From: Hyphomicrobiales bacterium
GTDB taxonomy: Bacteria; Pseudomonadota; Alphaproteobacteria; Rhizobiales; JAJFHC01
Length of the DNA stretch: 64,000 nucleotides
Assembly (NCBI GenBank): GCA_021775835.1
Contig: JAJFHC010000147.1
Location: 15,221-79,220 of the forward strand
Reading direction: 5' to 3'
Below are positions 8,754-19,902 of this stretch, in pieces (position 1 is the stretch's first letter; each line of letters begins with the position of its first letter). The position numbers were made by a program, and so were the translations under genes. The notes under the pieces were generated by a model, which saw only the letters and a program-made list of their open reading frames with translations, was not told the DNA's origin and searched no databases.

Positions 8754-11525
8754 TCAGGAGCCCTTGAGCAGCGATTTCAACGTGTACATCAGGTCAAGGG
8801 CTTCCCGCGGCGTCAGGTCATCGGCGTGGATGTCCTCAAGAGCTGTTTCGACAGCGCTTTTCGAGGCTTGCGCCGAGGTGGGACTCTGAGGCCTGCTCGC
8901 GGAAAAAAGCGGCAGGTCTTCGACCAGATCGACTTTGGAACCGGATTGTTCGTTGCGTTCCAGTGCGGCCAGCACGTCGCCTGCCCGTTCTATGACCGGG
9001 TCGGGCAGTCCGGCCAGGCGGGCCACATGGATGCCATAGGACCGGTCCGCTGCGCCGCGTCCGACCTCGTGAAGGAATATGATATCGCCCTGCCATTCCT
9101 TGACCTTCATGGTGACGTTGACCAGTCTGGACATGGTTTCGGAAAGTGCCGTCATTTCATGAAAGTGGGTGGCAAACAACGCCCGGCATCTGTTTTGTTC
9201 GTGCAGATGTTCGACACATGCCCAGGCGATGGACAGACCGTCGTAGGTCGCGGTTCCGCGTCCGATTTCGTCCAGAATAACCAGCGATCGTGGCCCGGCC
9301 TGATTGAGGATTGTCGCGGTTTCGACCATTTCAACCATGAAGGTCGACCGCCCCCGTGCCAGATCGTCGGCTGCACCTACCCGGCTGAACACACGGTCGA
9401 CCACCCCGATATGCGCCTCGTCTGCGGGGACGAAGGAGCCGATCTGCGCCAGGATGGCGATCAGGGCGTTCTGGCGCAGAAAAGTCGACTTGCCCGCCAT
9501 GTTGGGGCCGGTCAAAAGCCAGATCGCGCCGGCCCGATTTGACGGGTCGGAGGCGCCGGTTGCCTCAAGATTGCAGTCATTGGGAATGAAACCCGATTCA
9601 GCTTGTGCCGCGAGCGCAGCTTCCACAACCGGGTGACGCCCGTCTCGGATCCTGAAGGCCGTGGAGTCATCGACCACAGGGCGGATGTAGCGGGCGGCCT
9701 GGGCCAGTTCAGCGAGCGCCGAGGCCACATCGAGTTCTGCCAGGGCGTCGGCCACATCCGCAATTACGGGGGCGTTACGTTCGACCTGGTCAAGCAGCTT
9801 CTCGAAGATTCCAAGTTCTATGGCACGTGCCCTGTCGGCGGCCTGGGATATCCGTGACTGAAGACCAGAGAGCTCTGTGGTCGTGAAGCGCATGGCATTT
9901 GCCAGGGTCTGACGGTGAATAAAGGTTTCATTGTGGGGCGGGTTCATCAGCCCATCACCGTGCTGGGCAGGGACTTCGATGAAATAGCCAAGCACATTGT
10001 TGTGCTTGATCTTGAGCGACTTCAGACCCGTGAGCGTGGCGTAGTCGGTCTGCAGGCCGGCAATCACCTTGCGGCTTTCATCGCGCAGGGTCCGGCAGTC
10101 GTCCAGGTCTGAATCGTAGCCACCGGCAATGAAACCACCGTCCCTGGCCAGCAACGGCAGATCCTCTCCCAGACTTGCAGCAAGGGCCGACTCAAGGGTT
10201 CCGTCAAGCGCTTCCAGACGCGCAAGGGCGTGGCTGAGTAATGCCGGTACCGGCACCAGGCCCGATGTCCTGGTCTCGCCTGGAATGGTGCGGGCAACGC
10301 CGAGGCCGTCCCGAATGGCGCCCAGATCGCGCGGGCCACCGCGGCCGACCGTCAATCGGCCCAGGGCACGACCCAGGTCGGGGCAGGCGCGCAGTGTCAA
10401 GCGCAGCCCGTCGCGGACCTGATAGGCATCGACACAAAAAGCCACGGCATCGAGCCGGGCGTTGATCCGGTCGGGTTGAACGAGGGGAGCCGCCAGGCGT
10501 TCGGCAAGTTTGCGTGCGCCAGCGCCAGTAACCGTGCGGTCGATGACAGACAGGAGGCTGCCCTTTCGTTCACCGGACAGGGTGCGGACAATTTCCAGGT
10601 TGGTGCGGGTTGCCTGATCGATCACCATGGTCGCGCCCTGGCGTTCGCGTTCAGGGGGCCGGATGGCCGGCATGTGACCGACTTGAGTAATGGCCACGTA
10701 ATCGATCAAGGTGCCGCAGGCGGCAATCTCGGTCCGTGAAAATTCGCCGAACCCATCAAGGGCGGCAACACTGAAAAAATCCTTCAGGCGCCTTTCCGCG
10801 TTCTGGCTGTCGAACCGGCCGGCGGGCAGCGGTGTCAGGGCGGCATTCAAGTGCGGCCAGAGTTCGCCGAATTCGGGATCGTCCAGCAACGTGTCGGCGA
10901 GGATGATTTCGCTGGGATCGAGGCGGGACAAATCCGCCCCCAGGGTTGCGGCATCGGATTCGGCGACCGCCAGTTCGCCGGTCGAAATGTCCACCCAGGC
11001 GATGGCAAAAGGTTTCGCCTGTGACTTGATGCGGGCGACCGATGCCAGATAGTTGTGGCTGCGGCCGTCCAGCAAGCTGTCTTCAGTCAAGGTGCCGGGC
11101 GTGACATGGCGGACAATGTCGCGCTGCACGACGGACTTGGCACCGCGTTTTTTGGCGTCCGCCGGGGCTTCCACCTGCTCGCATACGGCAACGCGGAAAC
11201 CCTTCTTGATCAACCTTTGCAGATAGTCGTCGGCCGCGTGGACGGGAACGCCGCACATGGGGATGTCTTCGCCTAGATGTCGCCCGCGTTTGGTCAGCGT
11301 GATCGACAACGCTTCCGCGGCCTTGACCGCGTCGTCGAAAAACAGCTCATAGAAATCGCCCATCCGGTAGAACAACAGGCTGTCGGAATGACCTGACTTG
11401 ATCTCGTGATACTGGGCCATCATCGGGGTCATCTGGACAGGCTGCGTACTCGCATCCGGGCGCACGGCTACGCCGGATTCGTCCGGCGGCGGGGCGTCTT
11501 CGAGCTTCTGGACATTGGCAACCAT
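8754..11525 (-). CDS. mutS: DNA mismatch repair protein MutS
   Basis: A 923-residue mismatch-recognition ATPase. The mismatch-binding Phe-X-Glu motif is present (FYRMGDFYELFFDDAVKAA), followed by connector, lever and clamp domains and the ATPase with Walker A GPNMAGKSTFLRQ, Walker B SLVILDEIGRGT and signature FATHFHE. The frame is open for another 50 codons upstream, but AGGGTGG precedes the chosen ATG (MVANVQKLED) and the alignment to MutS begins shortly after it (TPMMAQYHEIKSGHSDSLLF). It is divergently arranged with maeB across about 230 bases and followed by glnD. The C-terminal extension is typical of alphaproteobacteria. Confidence 0.96.
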   Translation of the reverse strand: MVANVQKLEDAPPPDESGVAVRPDASTQPVQMTPMMAQYHEIKSGHSDSLLFYRMGDFYELFFDDAVKAAEALSITLTKRGRHLGEDIPMCGVPVHAADDYLQRLIKKGFRVAVCEQVEAPADAKKRGAKSVVQRDIVRHVTPGTLTEDSLLDGRSHNYLASVARIKSQAKPFAIAWVDISTGELAVAESDAATLGADLSRLDPSEIILADTLLDDPEFGELWPHLNAALTPLPAGRFDSQNAERRLKDFFSVAALDGFGEFSRTEIAACGTLIDYVAITQVGHMPAIRPPERERQGATMVIDQATRTNLEIVRTLSGERKGSLLSVIDRTVTGAGARKLAERLAAPLVQPDRINARLDAVAFCVDAYQVRDGLRLTLRACPDLGRALGRLTVGRGGPRDLGAIRDGLGVARTIPGETRTSGLVPVPALLSHALARLEALDGTLESALAASLGEDLPLLARDGGFIAGGYDSDLDDCRTLRDESRKVIAGLQTDYATLTGLKSLKIKHNNVLGYFIEVPAQHGDGLMNPPHNETFIHRQTLANAMRFTTTELSGLQSRISQAADRARAIELGIFEKLLDQVERNAPVIADVADALAELDVASALAELAQAARYIRPVVDDSTAFRIRDGRHPVVEAALAAQAESGFIPNDCNLEATGASDPSNRAGAIWLLTGPNMAGKSTFLRQNALIAILAQIGSFVPADEAHIGVVDRVFSRVGAADDLARGRSTFMVEMVETATILNQAGPRSLVILDEIGRGTATYDGLSIAWACVEHLHEQNRCRALFATHFHEMTALSETMSRLVNVTMKVKEWQGDIIFLHEVGRGAADRSYGIHVARLAGLPDPVIERAGDVLAALERNEQSGSKVDLVEDLPLFSASRPQSPTSAQASKSAVETALEDIHADDLTPREALDLMYTLKSLLKGS

Positions 11526-11752
11526 GTGCCACCCTAACATGAACACCAACGGCGACTCACGGTCGCGGTTCCCGTTTCCCACGAAAAATGGCACAAACAC
11601 AATCCCTTCGCGCCAAGGCACCGTAAAATGCCGTGGTGGCGGTTGGACTGAATCATTTCCGTGAACTGGAACCATATGTCCGGCTTGAGGCCAGACTGGA
11701 TGGATCCTAGAGTGTGTGCCGCTTTGGCCTTAGAGAAAAGAACCCGCAAGCC

Positions 11753-14032
11753 ATGACAGACGACTCCAAGACGCAGAACAAGCCTCAATTCACCGATCAG
11801 GAGGCCCTGCATTTCCATCAGATGGGCAAACCGGGCAAACTGGAGGTCAAAGCGACAAAGCCAATGGCGACACAGCGCGACCTCAGCCTTGCCTACTCGC
11901 CGGGCGTCGCCGTACCGGTGCTGAACATCGCCGAAAACCCCGACAATGCCTATGAGTACACGGCCAAGGGCAACATGGTGGCGGTGATTTCGAACGGAAC
12001 CGCTATTCTGGGACTCGGCAACCTTGGCGCGCTTGCGTCCAAACCGGTCATGGAAGGCAAGGCTGTCCTGTTCAAGAGGTTTGCGGATGTGGACGCGGTG
12101 GACCTCGAGGTCGATACCAGCGACATCGATGCTTTCATCAATTGCGTGCGCTATCTGGAGCCGGCCTTCGGCGGCATCAATCTGGAAGATATCAAGGCCC
12201 CGGACTGTTTCATCATCGAGCAAAAACTGCGCGAAGAACTGAACATCCCGGTGTTCCACGACGATCAGCACGGTACGGCGATCATCGTGGCTGCCGGTTT
12301 CCTCAACGCACTCGATCTGACGGGCCGCGACATCAAGGATGTGAAACTAGTCTGTAACGGCGCGGGCTCCGCCGGAGTCGCCTGTCTCGAACTGATCAAG
12401 GCCATGGGCCTGCCGTCACAGAACGCCATTCTTTGCGACACCAAGGGCGTTATTTATGAAGGCCGCACAGAGGGCATGAACCAGTGGAAAACTGCCCATG
12501 CCGTCGATACCCAAGCACGGACACTTGCCGATGCCATGGTCGGCGCAGACGTGTTCTTCGGGCTGTCGGCGAAGGGGGCAATTGACGCAGACATGGTCAC
12601 CAGCATGGCCGACAACCCTATCATCTTTGCGATGGCAAACCCGGATCCGGAGATCACGCCCGAAGAGGTGGCAGCCGTCCGCGACGATGCGATCATGGCC
12701 ACGGGCCGGTCGGATTACCCAAACCAGATCAACAATGTGCTTGGCTTTCCCTACATCTTCCGCGGCGCCCTCGATGTGCGGGCAAAGACCATCAACGATG
12801 CCATGAAAATAGCCGCCGCCCAGGCCCTGGCGGATCTGGCACGAGAGGATGTGGCCGACGAGGTGGTTGCTGCCTACAAGGGCAACCGGCCGCGCTATGG
12901 CCGGGACTACATCATTCCGACACCTTTCGATCCCCGGCTGATCAGCCATGTACCATCGGCCGTCGCCAAGGCTGCGATGGACTCAGGCGTTGCTCGCAAG
13001 GTGATCGTCGACATGGACGCGTATGTCTATCAACTCAGCGCCCGGCTCGATCCGATTGCCGGCTCCCTGCAGGACATCTTTGCCCATGTGCGCCGCGCGC
13101 CCAAACGCGTTGTCTTTGCCGAAGGCGAGGAGGAGCAGATCATCAGGGCTGCCAACATCTTTGCGAACAGCGGCCTGGGTAGCCCGATCCTGGTGGGCCG
13201 CGAAGAAACCATCCGCGAGACAATCAATTCGAACGGCCTCGATGTGCGCGACGACCTGATTATCCAAAACGCGGGCTTCTCGGAACGCAACCGTGAATAT
13301 GCCGAGTACCTCTACCAGCGCCTGCAACGCAAAGGGTATCTGTTCAGGGACTGCCAGCGCATGGTCAACACCGACCGCAATATCTTTGCGGCCTGCATGG
13401 TTGCCATGAACGACGCCGACGCCATGGTGACCGGTGTAACGCGAAACTATTCAATTGCCCTGGAAGACGTGCAGACCGTGCTCGACCCCCTGCCCGGCCA
13501 CCGGCCGATCGGTGTCTCGATGGCCTTATGCGGCAACCGAACCGTGTTCATCGCCGACACGACCATCCATGACATGCCAACTGCGGTGGAGCTTGCCGAT
13601 ATCGCAGAGGAGGCCGCCGGCGTTGCCCGCCGCCTGGGCTACGAACCTCGGGTGGCCATGCTAGCCTATTCCACCTTCGGGCATCCTGAAGGCGAGCGCT
13701 CGAACCGGGTTCGCGAGGCAGTAGAGATTCTCGATGGACGCAACGTCGACTTCGAATATGACGGAGAAATGGGAGCTGACATCGCCCTTAATGCGGATGC
13801 CATGGCGCTTTATCCGTTCTGCCGGCTGACAGAACCTGCAAATGTACTGGTCATGCCGGCATTCCACAGCGCCAGTATCTCGACCAAAATGCTGCAGGAA
13901 CTGGGTGGCATCACCGTCGTCGGACCGCTTATCGTCGGTCTTGAGAAGTCAGTGCAGATCTCGACCATGAATGCGACCGCTTCAGACCTGGTCAACATGG
14001 CGGCCATCGCTGCCTACAACCTCAATGGTTAG
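11753..14032 (+). CDS. maeB: NADP-dependent malic enzyme with C-terminal phosphotransacetylase-like domain
   Basis: A 759-residue MaeB-type enzyme that decarboxylates malate to pyruvate with NADP+. The N-terminal half carries malic-enzyme motifs ([11 protein letters not shown] near the start, [24 protein letters not shown] as the dinucleotide fold). The C-terminal half, from about residue 440, is a phosphate acetyl/butaryl transferase domain ([37 protein letters not shown]), which in this family is regulatory, binding acetyl-CoA, rather than catalytic. The start is the ATG giving [10 protein letters not shown]; 13 further codons are open upstream without a better ribosome site. Convergent with olsB. 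Confidence 0.95.
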   Translation: MTDDSKTQNKPQFTDQEALHFHQMGKPGKLEVKATKPMATQRDLSLAYSPGVAVPVLNIAENPDNAYEYTAKGNMVAVISNGTAILGLGNLGALASKPVMEGKAVLFKRFADVDAVDLEVDTSDIDAFINCVRYLEPAFGGINLEDIKAPDCFIIEQKLREELNIPVFHDDQHGTAIIVAAGFLNALDLTGRDIKDVKLVCNGAGSAGVACLELIKAMGLPSQNAILCDTKGVIYEGRTEGMNQWKTAHAVDTQARTLADAMVGADVFFGLSAKGAIDADMVTSMADNPIIFAMANPDPEITPEEVAAVRDDAIMATGRSDYPNQINNVLGFPYIFRGALDVRAKTINDAMKIAAAQALADLAREDVADEVVAAYKGNRPRYGRDYIIPTPFDPRLISHVPSAVAKAAMDSGVARKVIVDMDAYVYQLSARLDPIAGSLQDIFAHVRRAPKRVVFAEGEEEQIIRAANIFANSGLGSPILVGREETIRETINSNGLDVRDDLIIQNAGFSERNREYAEYLYQRLQRKGYLFRDCQRMVNTDRNIFAACMVAMNDADAMVTGVTRNYSIALEDVQTVLDPLPGHRPIGVSMALCGNRTVFIADTTIHDMPTAVELADIAEEAAGVARRLGYEPRVAMLAYSTFGHPEGERSNRVREAVEILDGRNVDFEYDGEMGADIALNADAMALYPFCRLTEPANVLVMPAFHSASISTKMLQELGGITVVGPLIVGLEKSVQISTMNATASDLVNMAAIAAYNLNG

Positions 14033-14090
14033 TTGACGGCGCGTGAGACATGGGGATTGGGACACGGGATTGGGGACAATAGACGAGACG

Positions 14091-14981
14091 TTATCGCGTT
14101 TCGTCGGCGGCCCGGAAATGGCTTGAATAGCGTTCACTGATGGCCGTGACGGGCAGCACGATCAGGACATCGGTCGTGTTGAACTGATGGTCGATGACCG
14201 CACCATCGCCAAAGTACGCTCCAAGGCGCAGATAACCCTTGATGAGTGGCGGCAATGAACGCATGGCTTCCCGCACATCAATCGCGTCTTCCGGCAACCG
14301 GTTCATCTCAACGTACCTGTCAGGGAGCGCGCGGACACGCCATTCCTCCGGCGCCAGGCGGTGGTGGTGCAGAAAACTCAGCGGCAGTTCAAGGGCATCG
14401 GGATCCACCCCTTCCAGGCTGGCGCACCCGAACATGACGTCCAGTTTGTGGTGGTCTACATAGTTCCAGATTCCCTGCCACAGGAGCTCCACGGTTGGCT
14501 TGGTGCGATAGGGTTTGAGCACGCAAGACCGCCCGAGTTCGAGAAACCTGCAACTGGAACCTCGGGCTTCGATGAGAGGCGCGATATCGAATTCATCGGC
14601 GGTATAGAATCCGCCATGGGCGGCGGCGACCCGGTCGCGAAGCAGACGGTAGGTGCCGACGACACTGCCGTCGGCCAATTGAAGGTCCGGATCGTGGCTT
14701 GCTTCCAGATCCCGCTCAATCACCAACAGATGGTCGCAAATTGAGTCGAAGTCGTCCATATCACGGCCGGCACGTTTCATCTCCGCATCGGGAATTGCCG
14801 ACATTTCCTGGTAGAAGACCTTGTAGCGCAGTTTTTGCGAGGCCTCGATTTCCTCGGCCGATACCGCGAGTCTAACTTCCATCGTGCCCTTCTTGCCGAG
14901 AACTTCTCCAGCCGCATCGCCATTCGTTTCGGATACAAAACGAAATTCGTCAGGCTCGAAATTTTCTGCCTTAACCGTCAC
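14091..14981 (-). CDS. olsB: L-ornithine N-alpha-acyltransferase OlsB (GNAT family)
   Basis: A 296-residue acyltransferase of the OlsB/hemolysin-like group, which makes lyso-ornithine lipid from 3-hydroxyacyl-ACP and ornithine, the first step of phosphorus-free ornithine lipid formation. Diagnostic blocks are LRYKVFYQEM, DFDSICDHLLVIERD, VVGTYRLLR and RFLELGRSCVLKPYRTKPTVELLWQGI (first 20 given here in two parts: RFLELGRSCVL and KPYRTKPTVELLW). A GTG start (VTVKAENFE) is chosen because AGGGGA lies nine bases upstream; the longer frame starts with TTG. Convergent with maeB. Its usual partner olsA is not in the window. Confidence 0.85.
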   Translation of the reverse strand: MTVKAENFEPDEFRFVSETNGDAAGEVLGKKGTMEVRLAVSAEEIEASQKLRYKVFYQEMSAIPDAEMKRAGRDMDDFDSICDHLLVIERDLEASHDPDLQLADGSVVGTYRLLRDRVAAAHGGFYTADEFDIAPLIEARGSSCRFLELGRSCVLKPYRTKPTVELLWQGIWNYVDHHKLDVMFGCASLEGVDPDALELPLSFLHHHRLAPEEWRVRALPDRYVEMNRLPEDAIDVREAMRSLPPLIKGYLRLGAYFGDGAVIDHQFNTTDVLIVLPVTAISERYSSHFRAADETR

Positions 14982-15236
14982 GCCAGATAATCCCCTGCAT
15001 CGTCCGAAATCTGACAATCATGCCCTCACCCTTTACGCCGTTCGGCCACCGTAAACGTCGTATGAGGAGCCATATCTCCGTCAGGCGCTCCCATGACACA
15101 ATGTCATAAAGCGGGCCAATTTGAAAGTTTGATGACGGTATGTGGTTGTCACGCCTTGTTTATGAGGCAGACACGGGGCGCGGCGTGCGACATGCCAGCG
15201 GCAAATTCAGCCGCACCGGCGCCAAAACTCAGGCTT

Positions 15237-17132
15237 TCAACGGACCTGGTCGTCTTTTTGTCCGCAAAGGCGATAGAGAGTCCTGGCCAGGGATTCCGGT
15301 TCGAACGGCTTCGAAAGGTAATCGTCCATACCGGCATCGAGACACTCATCCCGATCTTCCTGGAAGGCATTGGCCGTCAACGCGGCAATCGGCACCTTTT
15401 TGCCGGATTGTTCACGAATACGTATCTGGCGGGTGGCTTCGAGTCCGTCAACATCCGGCATGTGGACATCCATGAGCACCACATCGAAGGGCTCGGTGTT
15501 AAGGGCCGAGAAATAGAATTCCACGGCTTCTCTGCCATTGACGGCGAGGCACACGGAATGGCCGGCACGCTCCAGGATAGAACGCGAAAGCATGGCATTG
15601 ACTTCGTTGTCCTCCGCCAGGAGGACGTTGAGAGGTTTTACGTGCGGGATATCGTTTTCGCCATCAAGGTCAGTCGATACCATGAGATCCTGATTGTTGC
15701 CTGTATCCGGGGCACCGAGGGCTGCAATTTGCTCGATGAGAGACGATCTGCGGAGCGGCTTGATCAGATATCCGCCGTACCCGGCGTCCTTGAGGTCACG
15801 CAGGTCCTTTCGATCCTCAGGCGCCAGGAGAATTGCAAGGCGCGGTGGGACGTCGAATTCGCAGGCTCCTGAAATTTCACCGGGAAGGGCCAGTGCCCGT
15901 TCAATGCCGATGGCCGCGTCGACGACGACCACGTCGGGAACACCGGCCGCACGAGACAGGCTGTCCAGAATGCCAGCGCAGTCCGGCGCCGTGGTCACGG
16001 TCCCGCCGAAATCACGCAGGTACAAACAGCTCGCCGAGGCGGTAACCGGGTCAGCGCCGACCAGGCTGACGGTCAGACCATTCAAGATCGCCGCAGGCCG
16101 TGGTGGCGTTCCAGCAGTTTCCGACGCCAAACTCAGGGACACCTGAAACTGAGATCCCTTGCCGGGTGCGCTGTCGACGGAAATCTCTCCGTCCATGCGT
16201 TCAACCAGCCGCCTGGTGATTGCCAATCCCAAACCGGTTCCGCCGAAACGCCGGGACGGGGAGGAGTCAACCTGGATGAACTCTTCAAAAATCGCGCCCA
16301 GTTCCTCCGGATTCATACCGATGCCGGTGTCCTTGACCCGAAACCGGATACCGCCTGCGGTGTCGTCACAGGGCTCGGCGATGATAGAAACGCCGCCGGA
16401 TTCTGTGAATTTCACAGCGTTTCCAGCCAGATTCAGGAGTATCTGACGTAGACGGGCCGCATCACCAATATAGCTCGATCTCAGTTCGGGATCGACGTAG
16501 CAGGCAACGGAGATTCCCTTGGCATGGGCACGCGGCGCGAGCAGTTCAACAACGTCCTCGACCAAGCGAAGGATTTCGAATGGCGCCAGGCGCAGGTCGA
16601 GGCGACCGGCCTCGATCTTGGAGAAATCGAGGATTTCATCGATCAGGGCAAGCAGGACCTCGCCGGACTGTCGTGCGGCCTTGGCGTAGGAGTCCTGTTC
16701 CTTGCTCAGATCGGTTTCGGTGAGCAAACGCAACATACCCAGGACACCATTCATGGGTGTGCGTATCTCATGGCTCATGGTCGCCAGAAACATGGATTTG
16801 GTGCGGTTGGCTTCTTCGGCTTCGTCGCGGGCCTTTGCCAACTCCCGTTCCGCCGAGCGCAGGTGAACGATCCTGCGCCGGGCATCCAGCCAGGCATACA
16901 ATGTGCTCGAACCGCCCAGTATTGCCAAAGTGGCAACCAGTTCGGCGTTGACTTCGATCACCCGGCTTGCAAAGGCCAGGTCGAGCAGAATGATGATCCC
17001 CGCCGTGACGCCAATCACGATGGCGGCGACAGAAGCCAGGCGGAGCGGGTTTACCGCCTCCGATGCCATTTCCGATTCTGCACGTAGGAGCACCATGGGC
17101 TTTGCGCCCATTTCAATTGGCCTGTCCGGCAT
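15237..17132 (-). CDS. Hybrid sensor histidine kinase with degenerate and intact receiver domains
   Basis: A 631-residue membrane kinase. Two hydrophobic helices lie at about 32-55 and 63-83 with almost no periplasmic loop, so no extracellular sensor is evident. A coiled linker leads to the HisKA domain with the phospho-acceptor His121 in MSHEIRTPMNGVLGM, then HATPase boxes (NLAGNAVKF, DTGIGM, GGTGLGLAI). The first receiver-like domain keeps an Asp (VVVDAAIG) and Lys (LIKPL) but lacks the usual acidic pair, so it is probably degenerate. The last domain is a full receiver (LLAEDNEVNAM, VLMDVHMPD, LSKPF). No cognate regulator is adjacent. The input signal is unknown. Confidence 0.88.
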   Translation of the reverse strand: MPDRPIEMGAKPMVLLRAESEMASEAVNPLRLASVAAIVIGVTAGIIILLDLAFASRVIEVNAELVATLAILGGSSTLYAWLDARRRIVHLRSAERELAKARDEAEEANRTKSMFLATMSHEIRTPMNGVLGMLRLLTETDLSKEQDSYAKAARQSGEVLLALIDEILDFSKIEAGRLDLRLAPFEILRLVEDVVELLAPRAHAKGISVACYVDPELRSSYIGDAARLRQILLNLAGNAVKFTESGGVSIIAEPCDDTAGGIRFRVKDTGIGMNPEELGAIFEEFIQVDSSPSRRFGGTGLGLAITRRLVERMDGEISVDSAPGKGSQFQVSLSLASETAGTPPRPAAILNGLTVSLVGADPVTASASCLYLRDFGGTVTTAPDCAGILDSLSRAAGVPDVVVVDAAIGIERALALPGEISGACEFDVPPRLAILLAPEDRKDLRDLKDAGYGGYLIKPLRRSSLIEQIAALGAPDTGNNQDLMVSTDLDGENDIPHVKPLNVLLAEDNEVNAMLSRSILERAGHSVCLAVNGREAVEFYFSALNTEPFDVVLMDVHMPDVDGLEATRQIRIREQSGKKVPIAALTANAFQEDRDECLDAGMDDYLSKPFEPESLARTLYRLCGQKDDQVR

Positions 17133-17189
17133 GCCGTCCCCGTTTTACGCAAACTAACTCTAACTGAGACAAGTCTAGGGGAAAGAAGC

Positions 17190-17573
17190 TTAGAAATGCT
17201 TACCTTGGACGGAATTCCCGAATTCTGCGCCATTCGCGGAAATTCCCCGGTCGGGCGGATACTTGGCTGCCAGGGCAAACCCGGCGACAATCATGGCGAA
17301 ATAGAAAGCCGCGCACACGATCTTCCATTGCCAGGATCCCGGAATGCTTTCGGGCTCCTTGACCGTATCCACGCCTGTGGCCTTGTCTACAGCAGCCGAC
17401 TGGAGGTCGAATTCAAGACTTTTACGGCGCGGGCGAAAACCCGTAATCTTGAAGGAGGTCAACAGTCCCAGACATCCAGCGAAGATCACGCCATAACTGC
17501 CGATACCCCACCACAGCAAAATACCCAAGGTGGCAACAACCAACATCATGATCAGGGCATTGGAACGGGTCAT
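17190..17573 (-). CDS. Small membrane protein, paralogue of the one at 19903-20238
   Basis: A 127-residue protein of unknown function with two hydrophobic segments at the N-terminus (about 7-23 and 27-41), a hydrophilic middle rich in charged residues, and a third segment at about 84-102. The first 40 residues align with the small protein on the other side of the chemoreceptor gene: both begin with M-[TS]-[RK]-[SA]-NAL and share the pattern of a VxxLGI...GxxGVxI core. No ribosome site is obvious. It lies between the chemoreceptor gene and the histidine kinase, all on one strand, with gaps of 190 and 57 bases. No known domain recognised. Confidence 0.6.
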   Translation of the reverse strand: MTRSNALIMMLVVATLGILLWWGIGSYGVIFAGCLGLLTSFKITGFRPRRKSLEFDLQSAAVDKATGVDTVKEPESIPGSWQWKIVCAAFYFAMIVAGFALAAKYPPDRGISANGAEFGNSVQGKHF

Positions 17574-17765
17574 TGTCTCGGCCGCCAGGGTTTACGGAAC
17601 GCACACATCTATATCGAATGCCCGACCAACAGGAAACAACTTGCACCAAAGGTAGTCCGAGCCACAGACGTCATGGGTCGGTCGTTCAGGAGTGTCCGGA
17701 CGTGTTTCGCCGACCGTCGGCATATCTGCAAACGGTCGGCGTCATAACTTCCAGTCCGGACGGCG

Positions 17766-19523
17766 TCACGCTGCCTTGACGTCGTCCACGAATGAATCAA
17801 TCTCGGAACGAAGATTGCCGGCCTTTGCCTTCAGATTGCGCGCCACCGACAGAACCTCACCGGCTGCTGCGCCGGTGTTTCCGGCAGCATGGGCCACGTC
17901 GGTAATATTGGACGTGACTTCCTCGGTGCCTTTTGCCGCTTCGGACACATTGCGCGCGATTTCGAGGGTCGCTGACGTTTGCTCCTCAACGGCGGCGGCA
18001 ATGGTCATCGAACGTTCGGAAATTTGCTGAACCACTGTGCCGATGCTCTGGATCGCCTGCACGGAACTATCGGTCGATGATTGTATTTCACCAATCTGTG
18101 CACTGATCTGTTCGGTTGCCTTGGCGGTTGCCTCGGCGAGTGTCTTGACCTCTGACGCGACAACAGCGAACCCCTTGCCGGATTCTCCGGCTCGCGCGGC
18201 CTCGATTGTGGCATTGAGGGCCAACAGGTTGGTTTGTTCTGCGATATCGGAAATCAACGTGACCACATCGCCGATGCTCTGGGCGGCGCGGGCCAATCCC
18301 ATGACATTTTCATTGGCCTGGCCAACTTCGGTGACGGCATTGGCTGCGGCATCCCGGGACTGACCGATCTGGCCGGCAATCTCGGCGATTGAAGCATTGA
18401 GCTGCTCGGTTGCCGCCGCCACTGTCTGCACATTCATCGACGCTTCCTCTGCGGCGGCCGAAACGGCCGCAGATTGCGCGTTGGTCTGTTCGGCGGTTGT
18501 CGACATGGACTGTGAAGACTGTTCCATCTGTTCGGCTGATTCCACCACGGAATTCAAGGTCTGGGCTATGACCTCTTCGAATGCACTTGTGCGCATCTCG
18601 ATGGCGTCGGCCCGGCGTTGCTGGCCCTCACGGGACTTTGCCTGAGATGATTCAATTTCGCGTGCCTGGATCATGTTTTCCTTGAATACCTGCACAGCCC
18701 GCGCCATCTCGCCGATTTCGTTCTGATTTTCAAGGTCTGGAATATCGGCGTCAAGATCATTATCGGCGAGCTTCGCCATGGCGCCGATCATGACATTCAT
18801 AGGACGCACCATCGAAAACGCGATAACGAACCAACATGCAACACCCGCCAAGACGGTTGCCGCAGCGCAGATGATTGCGAGCCACACTATGGCTTGCTGC
18901 TCATGGAGATCTGCTGTTTTGACACTTTCTTCCGTAAATGTTTCGAGCTCCGTCAGAAGCGCCTCGAGTTCATGATCGAATTTGAGGAGCGTTGTTTCCA
19001 GCTCCTCACCGCTCTTCAACCCATCTGTGATCTTTTTCTGCGCGAACATCTGGATAACATCGGCGGCCTTTTTGTCGAATACCGCGTGTTCTGTCTCGAT
19101 TTTCTTCAGAACGCTAAGGACGTGAGTGAATTCCTGTTTTGCTGCTTCCGTGTGGGCATGGTCGATGCCGTGTTGGGCACGTTCCTCGCCCTGTTTAATT
19201 TCCTCGGTCACATGGTGACCATACTTGTCGAAGTCCTTCACGGCTTCTTCAAATCCCTTGACCGCCTCCGGGTTGTGCTCGGATTCAACGGCGAAGCGCA
19301 TCAGTCGTTCGAAATGTATTGTCTGTTCCAGCTGATGCGTGGTGATTTTTGTCACCACTTTGGTGAGCGGAATGTCTTCCTCTGCTATGGCAGCCAACTC
19401 AACGCCTATCTTGTTCATCTGATAGAGCGCGAAAAGGCCGGTACCGAGCAGTGCGGCAATACACAAGCCGACCACGGAATAAATTTTTACCCGAATTGTC
19501 AGGTTTTCGTAGATCGATATCAT
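17766..19523 (-). CDS. Methyl-accepting chemotaxis protein
   Basis: A 585-residue chemoreceptor. A transmembrane helix near residues 12-32 is followed by a periplasmic helical domain of about 155 residues rich in His, Glu and Lys (a four-helix-bundle type, for example [18 protein letters not shown]), a second helix near 195-215, a HAMP domain ([20 protein letters not shown]) and a long cytoplasmic coiled coil with the conserved signalling hub [19 protein letters not shown]. No C-terminal CheR-tethering pentapeptide is visible. GGGGAG lies seven bases before the selected ATG (MISIYENL); ten further codons are open upstream. No che genes are nearby, so this is an orphan receptor; its ligand is unknown. 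Confidence 0.9.
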   Translation of the reverse strand: MISIYENLTIRVKIYSVVGLCIAALLGTGLFALYQMNKIGVELAAIAEEDIPLTKVVTKITTHQLEQTIHFERLMRFAVESEHNPEAVKGFEEAVKDFDKYGHHVTEEIKQGEERAQHGIDHAHTEAAKQEFTHVLSVLKKIETEHAVFDKKAADVIQMFAQKKITDGLKSGEELETTLLKFDHELEALLTELETFTEESVKTADLHEQQAIVWLAIICAAATVLAGVACWFVIAFSMVRPMNVMIGAMAKLADNDLDADIPDLENQNEIGEMARAVQVFKENMIQAREIESSQAKSREGQQRRADAIEMRTSAFEEVIAQTLNSVVESAEQMEQSSQSMSTTAEQTNAQSAAVSAAAEEASMNVQTVAAATEQLNASIAEIAGQIGQSRDAAANAVTEVGQANENVMGLARAAQSIGDVVTLISDIAEQTNLLALNATIEAARAGESGKGFAVVASEVKTLAEATAKATEQISAQIGEIQSSTDSSVQAIQSIGTVVQQISERSMTIAAAVEEQTSATLEIARNVSEAAKGTEEVTSNITDVAHAAGNTGAAAGEVLSVARNLKAKAGNLRSEIDSFVDDVKAA

Positions 19524-19902
19524 CGGAGGTCTCCCCATTCCTATGCCCCGCATCGCGCGATGACGCGCGCGTCAATTCGTTGAAAGGGCCTTCGAGAACA
19601 ATTGGGGAGCGGTCAGCAGCCGTTTCACAGCAGTGCCGTTGCCCCCGCAGCGCTCGACATATTGCCGGCTTCTTTCAACGGTCGAATTCCACACGTTCCT
19701 CCTCGCTGAAGCGACGCGTTATCCGTGCCAGAATAATGAGCCAGACATGATTAATACAAAGTTACCGACTCTAGGGCGCTGTTATTTTTTGAGATTTGAA
19801 ATTTGGCGTTTTGAAAACACGTGCGAAGTCTGACGCCTTGTGCGCCTTCGATTCGGGCAGCGCATATGTGTGGCCGGACAAACCATACTCATTATTCGAG
19901 TA
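19524..19902. other. Intergenic stretch upstream of the chemoreceptor gene
   Basis: About 380 bases without a supported gene. It holds a spaced inverted repeat, CGTTGAAAG at 19578-19586 and CTTTCAACG at 19672-19680, and becomes AT-rich between 19740 and 19820. It should contain the promoter of the chemoreceptor gene on the minus strand, but I could not pick -35 and -10 boxes with confidence. Confidence 0.4.

Noticed and set aside
14033..14090. Twin GGGATTGGG units in the maeB-olsB gap
   Set aside because: Very short and between convergent genes; no hairpin or regulatory logic.
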